The position numbers and the translations under genes were made by a program. Positions 35,353 to 47,721 of a DNA stretch of 64,000 bases are shown here, in pieces. Under the pieces are notes generated by a model that made no database searches, was not told the origin of the DNA, and saw only the letters and a program-made list of their open reading frames with translations. The stretch lies in NCBI RefSeq assembly GCF_905475465.1, contig NC_062248.1:6324001-6388000 (forward strand), read 5' to 3'. Origin of the DNA: Pieris napi. Its lineage: Eukaryota > Arthropoda > Insecta > Lepidoptera > Pieridae. Each line of letters begins with the position of its first letter. Position 1 is the stretch's first letter.

Positions 35353-35816
35353 GCGTGTTACCATGGAAATTTAAAAACATAACAAAACATTCTTTGCCTA
35401 ATTGAGGTGTTTATTTCAATGAAGAAGATCGACAGACTTAGATCTTATAAAATAATAAAGTATTTTATCGGTATTCAAACAAAAGATCCATTGGAACCGA
35501 TAGAAATGTCATCAAATGAAAATAATATCGTCTTAAGTCTTTAACCCCTCGCTGTGTTAATTGGTGTATTCTTGGTTCCCCGTGAGCTTTTTCCGATAGC
35601 CCCATTTGGACCAGGGGGTGGAGAGGGCGGCTAGATAACAGGGGGAGATCGCCAATAAGTCGCTCCATTGTTTGTTGGCGGCTGACTTAATAAGTTCGCC
35701 GAATTTATTATGATTTGTACCCTCCCCTGTCTTATTACGCTTTAAACATAGGAAATAAGTAATTTTATTAGTCCCATAGACAAAGGTAAACCGCTATAAA
35801 TTATATAAATAAAAAT
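35353..35816. other. Spacer with unrecognised minus-strand frame
   Basis: A 67-codon frame at 35465-35668 (minus) shows no known motif. Confidence 0.35.
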
Positions 35817-36100
35817 CAGTGGCACTACAACCTTTTTACGCCTGGGCCTCAGATTTATGTATCAGTTTCATTATCATTTGTCAACATAATAGACAAGTAG
35901 GTGATCAGCCTCCTGTGCCTGACACACGCCGTCGACTTTTTGGGTCTAAAGCAAGCCGGTTTCTTCACTATGTTTTCCTACACCGTTCGAGCGAATGTTA
36001 AATGCGCACATAGAAAAATCATAATAGTATCATATAAAGTTCATTGGTGCACAGCCGGGGATCGAACCTACAACCAATAGGATAATCAGCCGACACTGCT
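35817..36100 (-). mobile_element. tRNA-derived SINE, copy 6 (nearly full length)
   Basis: On the minus strand it has 'agcagtgtcggctgattatc' with a deleted A-box segment, an intact B-box-like ggttcgatccc and 'ccggctgtgcaccaatgaac', then the full body and the 3' end gttgtagtgccactg followed by an A/T tail. A short insertion ('ataatagtatcatataaag', 36021-36038) separates the head from the body. Confidence 0.88.
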
Positions 36101-38079
36101 GTGTAAATATAGTATAATTTATATACCTACTTAGAAGAAAACACTTCCAACAGATTAAAATGCGTTAACTGAGCAAAATTAAAATTGAACTCGTGTAATT
36201 AAAGCCAGTAATTTTGTTAAATCGATTCATAGCATACATTTCCATATGTACGTATATAATGCAATATTCTGCAAAGGTATAAGTTGCGTGGTACACAAGA
36301 GTAATAGCGATTTCAATATTGCAATTCCAAATTCTTTATATAGATAGAATATCTATACATACGTATTTTTGTTAGTAACTGTTAGTACCAGATAAGAATT
36401 AATATATATGACTTGTTGTTTGTTAAAATACAAATTTTTCCCCGGATATCGAAACCAAGAACTTCGTATTATATCGTGTGCCAAAGCTACGAAAGCGTTA
36501 CACCAGTTGTCATGTCATATTCACTTACCAAACAATATTTTACTATCTTATTTTTCAAACACGAAAGCAACTTTAGTTATTTATCTGTTTCACTCTTAAA
36601 TCGATAAATCGCAGTGCAGTTTCTCTAGTTAGCGTCTTTAATGATTAACAGCTGACTAAACGGTCCGAAGCTCGTAAATCAGGCTGTCGGGGTATCACCT
36701 CGACATTATGTACCATTATTTACTTAATACATTATTAAGGTTCTAGTTTAAAGTTTATGTAAAGAAAAAACAGCCTTATTATAAATTAAGTACTAATTGT
36801 AGTTTTTTTTTTTAATTTTGGTATCAAATTTGAACTAAGTTCAGTTTCTAAGTTTATTGTTTACAACAGAACTATTCTCATAGAATATAAGTTTTACTTT
36901 AATAATTTTATATAGTACACTCTTCGTCTACTATGTAAAATAAATAAATAATTTATTGATGAATTATCTTAACATATAAAGTGCCAAGTATTCTAGGTCG
37001 ATAAATTGAGTCATTCTGAATAATTAGGTCAATCTAATTTTATCTAGACAATTTTAGAGAAAGCTGTAAATTTATGCTACACCTGGCTTCTTAAATCACG
37101 CCTTGAAACATTCTGGAGAATGTATAATTTTGAATTAAACTAGTTCATTTAATATAATATGTAATATAATTCCAAATAAATACGGTTGTTAGTATAAAGA
37201 TAGATAACAAAATATCAATGTAAGCTTTGAAAGTTTGTACGTCCGATTTTTATCCACCTCGCTTATACTGTTTTAAACTATACTTTTAACCCAAAAAACT
37301 TTATTAAAGAAAAAAACAATAAGAGAATAATTTTGCTAATCACTAACATCAAATCTGATTTTTATTTTTATTTTCTTATTCAACCTCACTGACTGTTATT
37401 AATAAAAATAGGTTGTTAAGTCAATATTACTAGTTGAATGAATGTAACCAGATTTGAAGATTTTTACATTAAACATATACTTACAATGATAATCTACTAT
37501 AGATAATAAATACAATTTAGTGCACATCCTTGAGTATATTTTGATAGTTGTGACACATGAAATAAAACAGAAGGAGCACCCTAGACCCAAAACATAACGA
37601 CGTAGGAAAGATTGAAATAAAAATCAATTATATAACATCTAATGCAAAGATTATTATTTTTATTAGTGTGATAAGATCTATCGTAATCAGATTGGCAATA
37701 ATCAAAATGAGACAAACAAGATCTTGAGTGTATCTGCCAGCGCGTAACGAATATAATTTGTAAGTATACAGAGACACAGCAGGCGAGATCGCTCTAACTA
37801 ATTAGATTTCTCAGGGAAATAACTACAACTGAAAACTCTAAATGACGATTTTGCTGTGTTCATTCTGTCTTAAATGTTAACTGTTTTAAGTCGTAAATCA
37901 AGGAACGTACTGATTTCAGCGCCCCAGTTTTTATTTATAATTTAACCTATTTAATGGACTATAATTATAACTTTAAACTAAATCAAATATACAAAGACGG
38001 GTTTTTTTTATTAAATCAAATTAGTATATAACGTAAATCTTACAAATAATGCAATAATAAATAAGTCTTGGTTTACAGG
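36101..38079. other. AT-rich spacer, nothing recognised
   Basis: Two overlapping plus-strand frames at 36408-36607 and a minus-strand frame at 37399-37590 have no recognisable content. No shared repeats. Confidence 0.4.
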
Positions 38080-38236
38080 TTTTTTTTTATTTTTTACATG
38101 TGTCTTCACTAAGACATGGAAAATTACGATCTAGCCTAACTTAAGACTAATAAGTAATTTAAGTCTAACCTAATTTACTAAAAAGGATATTTAACATAAG
38201 AAAGTGTCCAATAACACTACTTACAGTCTCTATTAA
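38080..38236 (+). repeat. Interspersed repeat, family E, copy 2
   Basis: Shares with 18832-18955 the T run, 'acatgtgtcttcactaagac', 'atggaaaattacga', 'ctaataagtaatttaagtct', 'aacctaatttact' and 'acttacagtctct'. It carries about 40 extra bp before the last block. The element may extend downstream to about 38430, but there is no second copy to compare. Confidence 0.75.
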
Positions 38237-38689
38237 AGGGAAGACACTCTTTGCTTGTGTTCTATTTTTTCACTCACAGTTTAGCACTTAATACTAACGT
38301 GCACTAACACTAATTCACTAGTTCAAATGAATAATGAATGGTTTACAGTAAAAGGAAAAATAAATTTAATTATGTTACGGTGTCAAACTCTGCGCTCCTG
38401 CGAAGGCCCCCCTCTAAGGTGTTCCTAAATATGTAAATATAGTAATAAGTAATCACCATATATTAAGTACCATAATTCCAGTATAACCATTTAATTACCA
38501 TTCCTGAAACCAGCGTATTGATTATTACGTAATATTATAATTTAACAAGCTTTTGTTCGAGTTCGTTTTATCGTAGACATATTCAAAGAAAATGTTTTAA
38601 TATTTATTCGCAATGTTGTTTTAAATTCTTAAATTAAAGTAAGCGTTAGGAAATACCAAGAAGTATTTATTTTAAACATATTGAATAGT
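38237..38689. other. Spacer, possible extension of repeat E
   Basis: Contains 'acggtgtcaaactctgcgctc' (38377-38397) and a C run, which could belong to the preceding repeat. No gene seen. Confidence 0.35.
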
Positions 38690-39010
38690 TCTTAATGGAA
38701 GAACAGTGGCAATAAAGCGAAGCAATCGCCTCCCTTTCAGTACAATAGACGCGATTCCGTTCACAGTTCTGCCACGCCGCGCCGCAAGGAAAGAGTGCAA
38801 TTTCCCGCGTATCGTGGCCGACGTACAAAAATTGCTTTTCTGAATATATAAAAAAGTACGTAAATTTTTGTTGTATGTATTTCTTGGGAAGGCGAACAAT
38901 TGACATCGAAATTCCTTTATTTGCGAGCGGGATATTGCGCGTCGACTGCAGCTGTGCCGGCGGCCCTGGCCATACTCCGCATCGCTTGCAGCACGACGAA
39001 CCCTCATTAT
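38690..39010. promoter_or_regulatory. Two CpG-rich patches, possible promoter or exon
   Basis: The blocks 38740-38825 and 38920-39005 are strikingly CpG-rich against AT-rich flanks. Open frames run on both strands (plus 38900-39124, minus 38672-39007), so codon content does not decide a strand. No family is recognised. Function is inferred from composition only. Confidence 0.2.
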
Positions 39011-39134
39011 GTTAACGTTCGATTTAATACTAGAACCTTATACAATTTAATCTTAAGAACCTGTGAAACACTTTTCTGCCTTACTCTTTCGTTCCAATGC
39101 AAACAAACACAAGAAATAACGTAAAAAGGGTTCG

Positions 39135-39197
39135 TTTTAAATCTTCTAGAAAAGAGCATACTAATTATTAGGTGGCAGAGCAGTAAAGCTTAAAGAA
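39135..39197 (+). mobile_element. CR1-like LINE 3' end, family B, copy 7 (proximal part)
   Basis: 'cttctagaaaagagcatact' and 'aattattaggtggcagagc' match the family B block 'ccttcaagaaaagagcgtac' followed by 'aattcttaaaaggccggc'. The match breaks off where SINE copy 7 begins. It resumes at about 39494, so the SINE interrupts this element. Confidence 0.65.
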
Positions 39198-39481
39198 CCG
39201 TGTTGGCCTAGTGGCTTTAGTGTGCGACTCTCATACCTGAGGTCGTAGGTTCGATCCCCGGCTATGCACCTATGGACTTTCTTTCTATGTGCGCATTTAA
39301 CATTTGCTCGAACGGTAAAGGAAAACATCGTGAGGAAACCGACATGTATCAGACCCAAAAAGTCGACGGCGTGTGTCAGGCACTGGAAGCTGATCCCCTA
39401 CTTGCCTATTATATTTAAAAATGATCATGAAACAGATTCAGAAGTCTGAGGCCAAGACCTAAAGAGGTTGTAGCGCCACTG
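39198..39481 (+). mobile_element. tRNA-derived SINE, copy 7 (full length, best example)
   Basis: All parts are in order: A-box-like tggcctagtgg (39204-39214), B-box-like ggttcgatcccc (39248-39259), ccggctatgcacctatggac, the body with 'cgtgaggaaaccgacatgta', 'cgacggcgtgtgtcaggcac', 'gctgat...acttgcctatta', 'aatgatcatgaaacagattc' and the end gttgtagcgccactg, then an (ATTT)n tail. Internal pol III promoter boxes make it potentially transcribable. It sits inside a CR1-like fragment with what looks like a long diverged target-site duplication. Confidence 0.93.
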
Positions 39482-39493
39482 ACTTATTTATTA

Positions 39494-39580
39494 TTAATTC
39501 TTAGGCGGCCGGCAAAGAAGTCGCGAGGCTTTTGGTAGCGTATGTGGCCATGGGCGGCAGTCACTTAACATCAGTGTAAG
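39494..39580 (+). mobile_element. CR1-like LINE 3' end, family B, copy 7 (distal part)
   Basis: 'aattcttaggcggccggcaa', 'gaagtcgcgaggc', 'tggccatgggcggcag' and 'cacttaacatcagtg' follow the family sequence. The first 25 bp resemble 39170-39197 on the other side of the SINE, as expected if target DNA was duplicated on SINE insertion. Confidence 0.7.
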
Positions 39581-40390
39581 CAATGTCACTTTCTGTCACT
39601 TGTACTGATCTTCTGAATTAGGCAACAGCTATAATCGATTATAGATACGAATGCGGTAATCATGTGCTGTTGAATACAAATAAATTACTATTCCAGTTAA
39701 AACAAAAATGTTTGCAGTATACAACATTTTCCGGAATACAGTCGATTCGCTAGGTCAAGGCCCACATCGGTCGTAAATATAAATAAATGGGATTTTGTCT
39801 GTGTCTCATTGCTTGATGCTTATCATATTTTATGGTTTCGTAGAGGAGGAGAAAATACCGCTATAATTGGGACATTCGTTTTATGGAATTCAGTTCATTA
39901 CTTTTGTTACTTTTTATACACAGCTTGTATAATCCATGATAATTAAAAAATACGTTATACCGGAAACCTGTACCAAATATGTCATAGAATATTGCTCGAG
40001 AGCGTGTTGTGAAATAAATCCCTATAAAGCTATGATTAAAAAGTATGAAATTTGCTGCTTTCATAGTGTTTTCCCACTTACAATAAGTCCTAATAACATG
40101 CAGCTCATTCTGATTTGTCTGGTCTCGTTATAATTGTCCGCCTCGCTGGCTGTTGCAATTTTCATGCAAGCGATCTAAGAGCGGATTTATTCTTTCTGGC
40201 AATTTGCTCGTAACTTCCCGGGGTATTATTGGAGTAATTCAATTTCTGGCTGCTCCGTTAATTGAGCTTTGAACCTAATTTTCTCTTGCTACGTGTTTAC
40301 TTTATATTGATACTTTATAAGGACTGGAGTCTGAATATTTCTGTTATAGAAGGTACTGTTTAATTATAGTGGGCACACAAGCAATAGATA
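39581..40390. other. Spacer, nothing recognised
   Basis: Overlapping frames on opposite strands at 39861-40133 have no recognisable motif. Confidence 0.4.
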
Positions 40391-40480
40391 AGAGCCGCCC
40401 ATGAACACTCAGAACACCAGATCTCGAATAGGTTTCTGGCCTTTAGGGAATTGGTACGAAGACCTTTCTCGAAGGATGTT
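40391..40480 (-). mobile_element. CR1-like LINE 3' end, family B, copy 8 (degraded)
   Basis: Minus-strand reading gives 'ccttcgagaaaggtcttcgt', 'accaattccctaaaggcc' and 'agtgttcatgggcggct', the family B order with a deletion around the 'ggcaacgcac' block. Confidence 0.6.
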
Positions 40481-40818
40481 ACATCATACATCTTTTATAT
40501 TTGTAGTAAGAAAATTTTAGCAACTAATAATTCAAAAGATATAAGTAATACGAAAGCTAAAAAATAATATAAGAATTTACACTATAAATATGATAATTTT
40601 AAAATGCGATATAGTTCAGAATGTGTTGGAATTTGTATCGCAGACACCAATCCTATTTCTAGCAATAAAATCTTGAGAAGGACGTACAGAAATAGACTGT
40701 GTTAGTCATAATTTCATACTATTGCAAAGCATTTGAATAGTACCTATGAAGCAACATAGCTGTTTACGTTTAAATAACGCATACTATAAAGGAAAATTTA
40801 TTACATTATGTATATAAA

Positions 40819-40954
40819 TTAGACTTAGGGTCCTTCAAGAAATTAGCGCACCAAATCAAAGGTTAGCAACGCACTCACGAGCCCTCTGGCATTGAGAGTG
40901 TCCATGGATGGCGGTATCAGGTGAGCCTCTTGCTGGTTTGCCTATAAAAAAAAT
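40819..40954 (+). mobile_element. CR1-like LINE 3' end, family B, copy 9
   Basis: 'gacttagggtccttcaagaa', 'gcaacgcactcacgagccct', 'ctggcattgagagtgtccat' and 'aggtgagcctcttgctgg' are followed by 'cctataaaaaaaa'. There are small internal deletions. Its orientation is opposite to copy 8, 340 bp upstream. Confidence 0.82.
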
Positions 40955-43330
40955 ATATGTATCAATGGATAAAGTCTTATATGCTGACTTACTATGTCAG
41001 GTAACGTTATTCGTAATGTTAATACAAATATTATTTGAAAAATATTCAGCAGTGTAGATTCATTTCAATTTGCATTGCATGATTTATTTAAGTATTAGGA
41101 GATTTCTAATCTTCATTTGTATAACTAGACGCTGTCGTGGCTTGATAATTATTGGTCTAAATTTTTAAAAATTCATTTCCTTCCCCGTATGATCTAAGTA
41201 TTTACCACGTTAAGTTCTCTCCTGTTTGGATTCGGTGAAAAACGTTTAAGAACGATTTTTTTCCCAATGTTTGAACTACAGAGGCCAAGTGCCATAGAGA
41301 CAAGCCAACACACACATATGTTTCAATCTGTTGCGTTACCCAATGATACACTAGGAATAAACTGTACTCTACAGCTTACAAACTTCGATTGAATTCGGAT
41401 AATTGCGACCACTCTAACAAAATAATCAATCGTAAACTTGTATTTATCTAGTAAATAAAAAACAAGTAAACAAGCTCGGATTTCGACAAACGAAAAGTTT
41501 GAAGGTAAGTCGACTTCCTAATACAGAAGAAAAATACGTTAATGTACAGGAAGAAAGACAAACATTACCAGGAAAGATTAGGGCTGATACAAACATAATA
41601 TATGGGGTAAAAACAATTTTTATTGATATTTGTAACGTTAATCTCTGTTTGTTTCTTTGGAGATTATAGATGGGTAGCAAGGCCGACAATCCAAAGCAAA
41701 TATTGTTACACTGGGAATCGGACCCAGGATTGCAACTTAGGTGGAAATACAAACTTAAAATCTTACTTAATAATCAATGCTGCTAAATAATTAACCTTTT
41801 TCTTTAATATATAATTTATATAAAATATATTCTCCACTATAATTGAAAATCGTTTCTTTAGTTCACGCAACTAAAACAACTTAAAAACATTATTAAATTT
41901 ATTCGCGTTAACTTTAAAGCCACCAAAAAGTCAAAATGGATTCTTTGTAAACAAGGGAGTTAAAAGTTAAATACTCTTAAATTCAACGCAACATTGTTAA
42001 AAATTAGAATCCTGTAATAAAAGTTGAATATTTCGACCCCTTTCCTACCCCGAATAAACGAAGTGGATTTCATTATGTATTTTTTGCGTCAATCTCATTT
42101 TAAAATCGCATTTTTAATTATTTTATACTATAATTATTTGAATACTGTAAAATTATCTATTTATCCAATTTCGAGATCTTATACACTTTGTAGGCTACTT
42201 GGAAATTAGTTTCTTTTGTACAAACTTTCTGGATAGAATTATATCACATTTAAAGATATAATTTGTATATAGTAATTGTTCTTTGTAATTTTAACATACT
42301 AAAGACAAAATATCTCACTGAAACAATTATGCATAAACAAAAATATTCCCAATCTGAAATCCATTCATTTCTCTGACATTTATGAATATTAAAACGAAAC
42401 GTCATTTAAATATTTCATCGTTGTTTTAATGCAAATTGGAAAAAGTAGAAGGACATTACATTGCGACAATATTTTAGACTTTAATTACACTAACAAAGTT
42501 TCAGTCATTAAGCGCTGTAAAGCAAAAGTCGTTTTCTTAACACAAACTATTAATTTTGAAAAACGAACCATTTTTTAGTTCAGGAGGGTTTCACGAATTC
42601 AGATCGGTGTTAACGAGTACGTCGCAATTAAGTCACGCCCTACCTCTCAACGTTCTACCCAACGGTCGCTCCCCGATGCACACAATTGTCTGTTGCATTG
42701 TTTGTGTACCAAACTGCATGTTATTTCAGATAATTCGATTCTTATTTCATTCGAATTCCCTCGTAAAATTCGTAGGAAAATTTATTGGGAACGTAAAGTT
42801 TTATGCGATGAGGGAACTAAGTGGAGATTTAAATTATGTTTACCACATGTGTACATTGTAACAGTTATTAATAAAATTATTCTAAAAATGCAACGATAAA
42901 ATGCATAGTTTCTACACGCATCGCTCACTCTGTTCAAAATCTAAATCGGTTTCATGCTGTGTAAACCCAAAAATTACTTTCATCAACACGTATTGTCTGT
43001 GTGACCTCCGTTTTTCCGTTGTATCTACAGTATCTACTCATTAGGTAAAAAACTACTACTACTATATATTTAATAATATTTCATTATATTGGACAAAAAT
43101 TTTAATAGCTATTTCTAAAGATAACTTAAATGGTCTGTTCCCTTTTGCAAAAATTAAAACATTTTTTTAAAAGGGCTTCGCAGTACGGTTATAATAATAT
43201 ATCTTTTGTCATTTCGTTATAGTTCGTTGTCAAAGACAGTCTTAAGTATATATATTTATCAAACTCTTTAGATGTTGGAGTGAAATTAATTTTTAGTAAG
43301 TTTAGTAGTTCCTTGGACGATCGTAAAAGT
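40955..43330. other. Spacer with unrecognised frames
   Basis: Longer open frames at 41444-41752 (minus, 102 codons) and 42556-42861 (plus, 101 codons, no ATG near its start) show no known domain. Around 41700-41730 the minus strand has 'ctgggtccgattccc', which resembles a pol III B box, but no A box or SINE body accompanies it. A GC-richer patch lies at 42590-42680. Confidence 0.35.
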
Positions 43331-45439
43331 TAGACAGCACAATATCACCATTGTAATATTACATTCCCCGACGGAGCTGACGCGTAGGCTTACCCTCGCC
43401 GCAACATAATATTGTAATATGGGATAACCTTATGGGATCCATAAAATAATGCATTGACCGTACAAAATATTTACTACATTTGCCCTTTTCCTCATAATAT
43501 ATTACGATATACTGTATATTGAGTGTATTTATTACTACACATTATGCTTTTAAAAAAAGTTTACTGGAAGTATGTATATAGATTAGATTATAAAGCAGAA
43601 CTTTGATGAATGACGGCTGATAGTGTTCATTAAAACGCTACCTTTATCCTTTGAAAAGTAACATAATTTATGACCGGGTTATGTAGACAGGACAAATAAT
43701 AATATAGCACATATCTCTTTGGGAGACCACACAGAATATCGTGATAAAAACTATTGGGCAGATACAGTATCAACTATTATGTAATTGTTTAGTTACCTTA
43801 ATTAAGTTATGATAATGTATGAAAGACTGACGTGTGAAAAATTTATTCCAACGACAGTGAAAACTTTCTTCTCCCGTGGGATATAATTTTCCATGCGAAG
43901 GAAGCAAGAAAGAAACAGTTATATAAGAAAATGCCTTTACTGGCAGTAAAAATGATAAATTAAAAGTACCAAGAAGAGCAATGTTATAACAAGTAACTCA
44001 TTGATAAGTGAACTATTTGCAAATCTAAAAGCATAATCCTTGCCGCAGAGAAAAATCTAAAGTAATATTGACATGAAAAATACGGAAATTATTCTGCAAA
44101 CAGATTCTATGTAACAGAAATATTGGTTGCAATGTTCAAATTAAATTTTCATGCAATTGTATGGACATCGAATATGGTGAATACAAATACGTTTAATAAT
44201 TCAAACGTTTTATGAAACCTTGCAATAGTACAATCGTATTCAAATTTAGATTTCGAGTGCTATGAATACAACCTTATTGTCTTTTAAAAAAAAACCTAAC
44301 AACAGTGCTACTAACCTATATGTTTCTTGGCCACAGATCAATTCTGTTTTTTTAATAACTTTCTTTTAGAGTAGGTCCAAAGCTAGCTGTTTTGCACGCG
44401 ATGCTTTCCCGTCGTACAAGCAGGTATGCACACTTAAGACCTACCTATAAACAAATGATCAAACTTAAAATCATAAACTTACCGATGAGAGAATATTAAT
44501 ACTTAGTAATATTACTTATGTAAGTTCTTTCTCTCTATGAGTAATTTGTCACAACATTAAGAAGTTGTCAACTGAAAACAATCGAGGTTCTTTGTTCGAC
44601 TCTCATGGGTCCTAAGTACGGTTGGTGACTGTTCTCATAAATTGATTGCTTTATCAAACTCGCCAAAGTATTTTTTGTCTTGTGAATTTATCTGATTGTA
44701 TAGCCCAATTGGTTTATATAAATATTAGTAATATATTGATATAATGATTTCGATTCTCCCACTAAAAAGTGTATATAGAAAAGAAGGAAAACACATTAAA
44801 ATTGGTTGAAAAATTATGTAAGTTTAAACAGCTTAATCAAACGTCATATCGAATACATTTAATAATAAAAAACAAATTGCAAAACTATCTTTGACGTAAT
44901 GTTAACGTGAAAAGTTATTTTTCTCTCCAACAACAGACTAGCGACTAATCTTTTAACGCGTCACAAGCGCACGCACATAAATCGAAGTCGAGTTACGAGC
45001 CGCTCCAAACGAAACCGATGTTTCAAACTCACCTTCTTCCTCCACACTGTAAATTTTAACGTTACCCGCCAAATAGCCTCGTGCAAATATCAATTTTTAT
45101 CCATCATCCAATTGCTTTTCAATTTTATTACCGATACTAACTCAACTTCGCCATCTATTCAATTTACGACACGAATTCATATTTCATATCATGTTTTCCG
45201 ATCCTAAAAATAAATAAAAGCATACCTAACTTACTGACTTCCGGATACTAAGAACACAGACAGAATTTAATAATACAATACATAAATCATTCCAAAGAAA
45301 GTTATACAAGATTTATTTAACAAATTTCAACAAAGACTACTCAGTTGCGGGAAATAGTTATAATAAAGAAATTAATCATGAACGAATCGTTGTAGCGCCG
45401 TACCGTAGGTTAGTGCTTCATTATTACGTTTCTGTTTCC
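43331..45439. other. AT-rich spacer, nothing recognised
   Basis: No coding-like frame or repeat. A short GC-rich patch at 43368-43405 sits between two 'attgtaatat' motifs. Confidence 0.4.
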
Positions 45440-45720
45440 GGTCGGCAAATTTGATTTATGGCTTTAATTTGGCAAGGTTGGCGACGACAGGCCGAGACAT
45501 GTCGGAGTGTTTTCAAGGAGCCATCGCGCAATTGTTTAATTAATCTGAAGCAGCGCCGCGAGTGTGCCATCGCGAGCTGCGGGTGCACTACACTCGGCCA
45601 ACTTTAAACTCGTTAAAAGTTCCTTTGAAACATTTGGTGCCAGATAAGCCGCAGTCAGACGGTTGAGATTGTTAACTTATCTAGTGTTATAATTAAACAG
45701 CGTTTCGTGCTACATTTTCT
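45440..45720 (+). promoter_or_regulatory. CpG-rich patch, possible promoter
   Basis: GC- and CpG-rich DNA (45478-45660) in AT-rich surroundings, with an initiator-like 'gcagtcagacggttga' at 45650-45665. About 200 bp downstream is an ATG in good context (45867). Together these look like a core promoter and 5' UTR on the plus strand. This is inference only. Confidence 0.25.
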
Positions 45721-45866
45721 TGGCGGTTGTCATCGATTAGCACGCCATTGTTGCGGCGCCTTCGTTTTATATTCAATGAGCATAATGTGCCAATTGTTGT
45801 CGAAACACGTTCGCTTGGTAGATATAGGACAAACAGACACAGTGAACAAGGCTCATTCCTCACAAG

Positions 45867-45935
45867 ATGGACGACAATGGCCTTTGGCGCATAATTACTC
45901 AAATAGATTGCCTATTGGGCATTGTCCATCTGTGA
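45867..45935 (+). CDS. Candidate short first coding exon or small ORF, unknown product
   Basis: ATG at 45867 preceded by 'ctcacaag' (purine at -3) opens a 22-codon frame, MDDNGLWRIITQIDCLLGIV and two more residues, to a TGA at 45933-45935. A possible donor GTGAAT overlaps the stop at 45932. If spliced there, this would be a first coding exon downstream of the CpG-rich patch. Its hydrophobic C-terminal half could start a membrane segment. The alternative is a chance small frame. No homologue recognised. Confidence 0.15.
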   Translation: MDDNGLWRIITQIDCLLGIVHL

Positions 45936-46097
45936 ATTATTCCTTCAACGTATACGAAAATTAGAGCCATAGTACATAAATATATTATACGAAATTCAAT
46001 AATATTATTGAGACTTTTGACTGTATGCTATATGTATGCCACTCCTGTGTTTGTGGTGCATTGAATTAATAATTTAAAAAATAAAGATTAAAATAAA
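45936..46097. other. AT-rich spacer
   Basis: Nothing recognised. Confidence 0.4.
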
Positions 46098-46246
46098 ATA
46101 TGTTTATTATGGAACATAAGATACAGGTATCGCTTATTCCACGTCATTAAATTTGGATCTGTAGGCATCCCTACTCATCGACAAAGAAGACAGAGGGTGT
46201 AGGCCGAGAGAAAAAGCCGGCGTAAAACACTCTCGGTACTCTTTTA
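46098..46246 (-). mobile_element. LINE-like 3' tail repeat, family C, copy 4
   Basis: On the minus strand: 'aaaagagtaccgagagtgtt', 'ttacgccggctttttctctc', 'ggcctacaccc', then an AT-rich tail with 'ttatgttccataata'. It follows the family C layout with moderate divergence. Confidence 0.6.
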
Positions 46247-47227
46247 AAATAGCAAATCATCAAACACTTATTTTAAAACAAATATCGCAAATTAATTAGA
46301 AGTAGCCTGTCTAGCACTAGTCCCAGGCCCTTTTTTTATTAAGTACTATGTATTGAATAATCAAGTAATAAAGTGTTTTTAAATTAAAATTCTTATACTT
46401 CGTTATTATTCCAATTACATTCGTTCTTACAGAGTGACAATTTAAATAATTCGTGATCTGGTGAATTTTTTGGGATCATGACGGTCTGTAATCAGACATT
46501 TTGATCAACACGTCCTCCCTCGCTAATATAATTACAGTTAACAGCAGTACGCCGACGTTATCGTGCATATAAATTAGAGCGATTTACATTTAGCGCACCA
46601 CGAAAGGCTTTTATGGTGACTGATGTGCGAATAGGTTCCTCAAGATCGTGAATATCCGGCCACGTATGATTCGTCCACTAAACGTTACTTTGTTACTAGA
46701 TAAAAGTACCCAATAAATTAAGTACATATATCAAATTTAGGCAGGTAAATACACACACTCATTAAATCAATAGTAAAACAGCTCCCAATCTAAATGTACC
46801 ATTAACGTTTTGTTAAAGCAAACCGCACCGAACCTACCAGAATAATTACCCTAAATAGCATTTTGTTAAATGAAATAATTATAATCGTTCATTAAGCTTT
46901 CGCCGGAATTATTTCCGTCACACCGCTCATAAATTAATTTTCACATTTCGCGGCAGAACCCCAGCGAATTGATCTTAATTTACTTGAAACGTATCGCTTT
47001 AATGGTAATCGTATGAGTGGCATCTTAACTCACAGAGGGACTAATGAACTCGAGGACTGTTAATCTCATATTAGGTTATATGTTTACACAATATTAAATA
47101 ATATTTACGTAATGTCCAGCATTTTGTTACTTAAACATCTTATTTACTACATAATTTATAGATTTTTTAACTGAATTCAAACTCAATACCACACAGCATA
47201 CCATACAATAGGTTTACTAAGGTTATG
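46247..47227. other. AT-rich spacer, nothing recognised
   Basis: No gene or repeat identified. Confidence 0.4.
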
Positions 47228-47311
47228 AAGTGAAACTTCACATGGCGCATGAGGGAAAATTTTTACGGAACGTCACGAAGATGTGCAGCGTTTTTGTCGA
47301 ATTTTTTTTTC
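47228..47311 (+). mobile_element. Partial copy of the 56266-56734 MITE-like repeat
   Basis: 'aagtgaaacttcacatggcg', 'catgagggaaaatttttacg' and 'cgtcacgaagatgtgcagcg', then 'tttttgtcgaa', match the left end of the element at 56266. A 26-bp (ata)n-containing insert of that copy is absent here. The rest of the element is missing. Confidence 0.75.
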
Positions 47312-47567
47312 TTTAATAAAGATGTGCCCGTTTAATACTGTGGTGAAATTATACATACTTCAACACCGATGGTGTTTTTAATATATATCAATATCATTAT
47401 TATTTTATTAAGTAACTAAATTACATTTTTTTTGTTGGTTTTCTATTTTTATAAGGTACAGAAGAAGACCTTTTTTGCTAAGACCCAGTTGGCTACTTTA
47501 GACAATGTGGATATAAGTTAGCAATTATGATAGTAATTAATTTGTTATTATTTGGTAACCCCTGGTG

Positions 47568-47721
47568 TTAAGTATCACTTATGCCCATGGACACTTACAT
47601 TGTCAGAATGCTCTTGGTACGCTCTTTTCTTGAGGGATCCTAACTCGAATTGGTTCGAAAATACTTCAGCTACCACATAGTGGTGGTGCGTGACAAAAAC
47701 TCCCGTAAAAGACGCTCAATT
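47568..47721 (-). mobile_element. CR1-like LINE 3' end, family B, copy 10
   Basis: Minus-strand reading: 'gagcgtcttttacgggagtt', 'ttgtcacgcaccaccactat', 'gtggtagctgaagtattttc', 'gaaccaattcgagttagga' and 'ccctcaagaaaagagcgtac', ending 'agtgtccatgggca'. The 'ggccggcaacgcac' block is deleted. Confidence 0.78.

Noticed and set aside
39198..39270. tRNA gene
   Set aside because: A- and B-box-like sequences are present, but no complete cloverleaf or acceptor stem is evident, and the same head recurs in other copies followed by a common body. It is a SINE head.
41700..41735. Additional SINE head or tRNA relic (B-box-like ctgggtccgattccc on the minus strand)
   Set aside because: No A box and no SINE body block accompany it.
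41444..42861. Two frames of about 100 codons (minus 41444-41752, plus 42556-42861)
   Set aside because: Neither has a recognisable domain, and the second lacks an ATG near its start.
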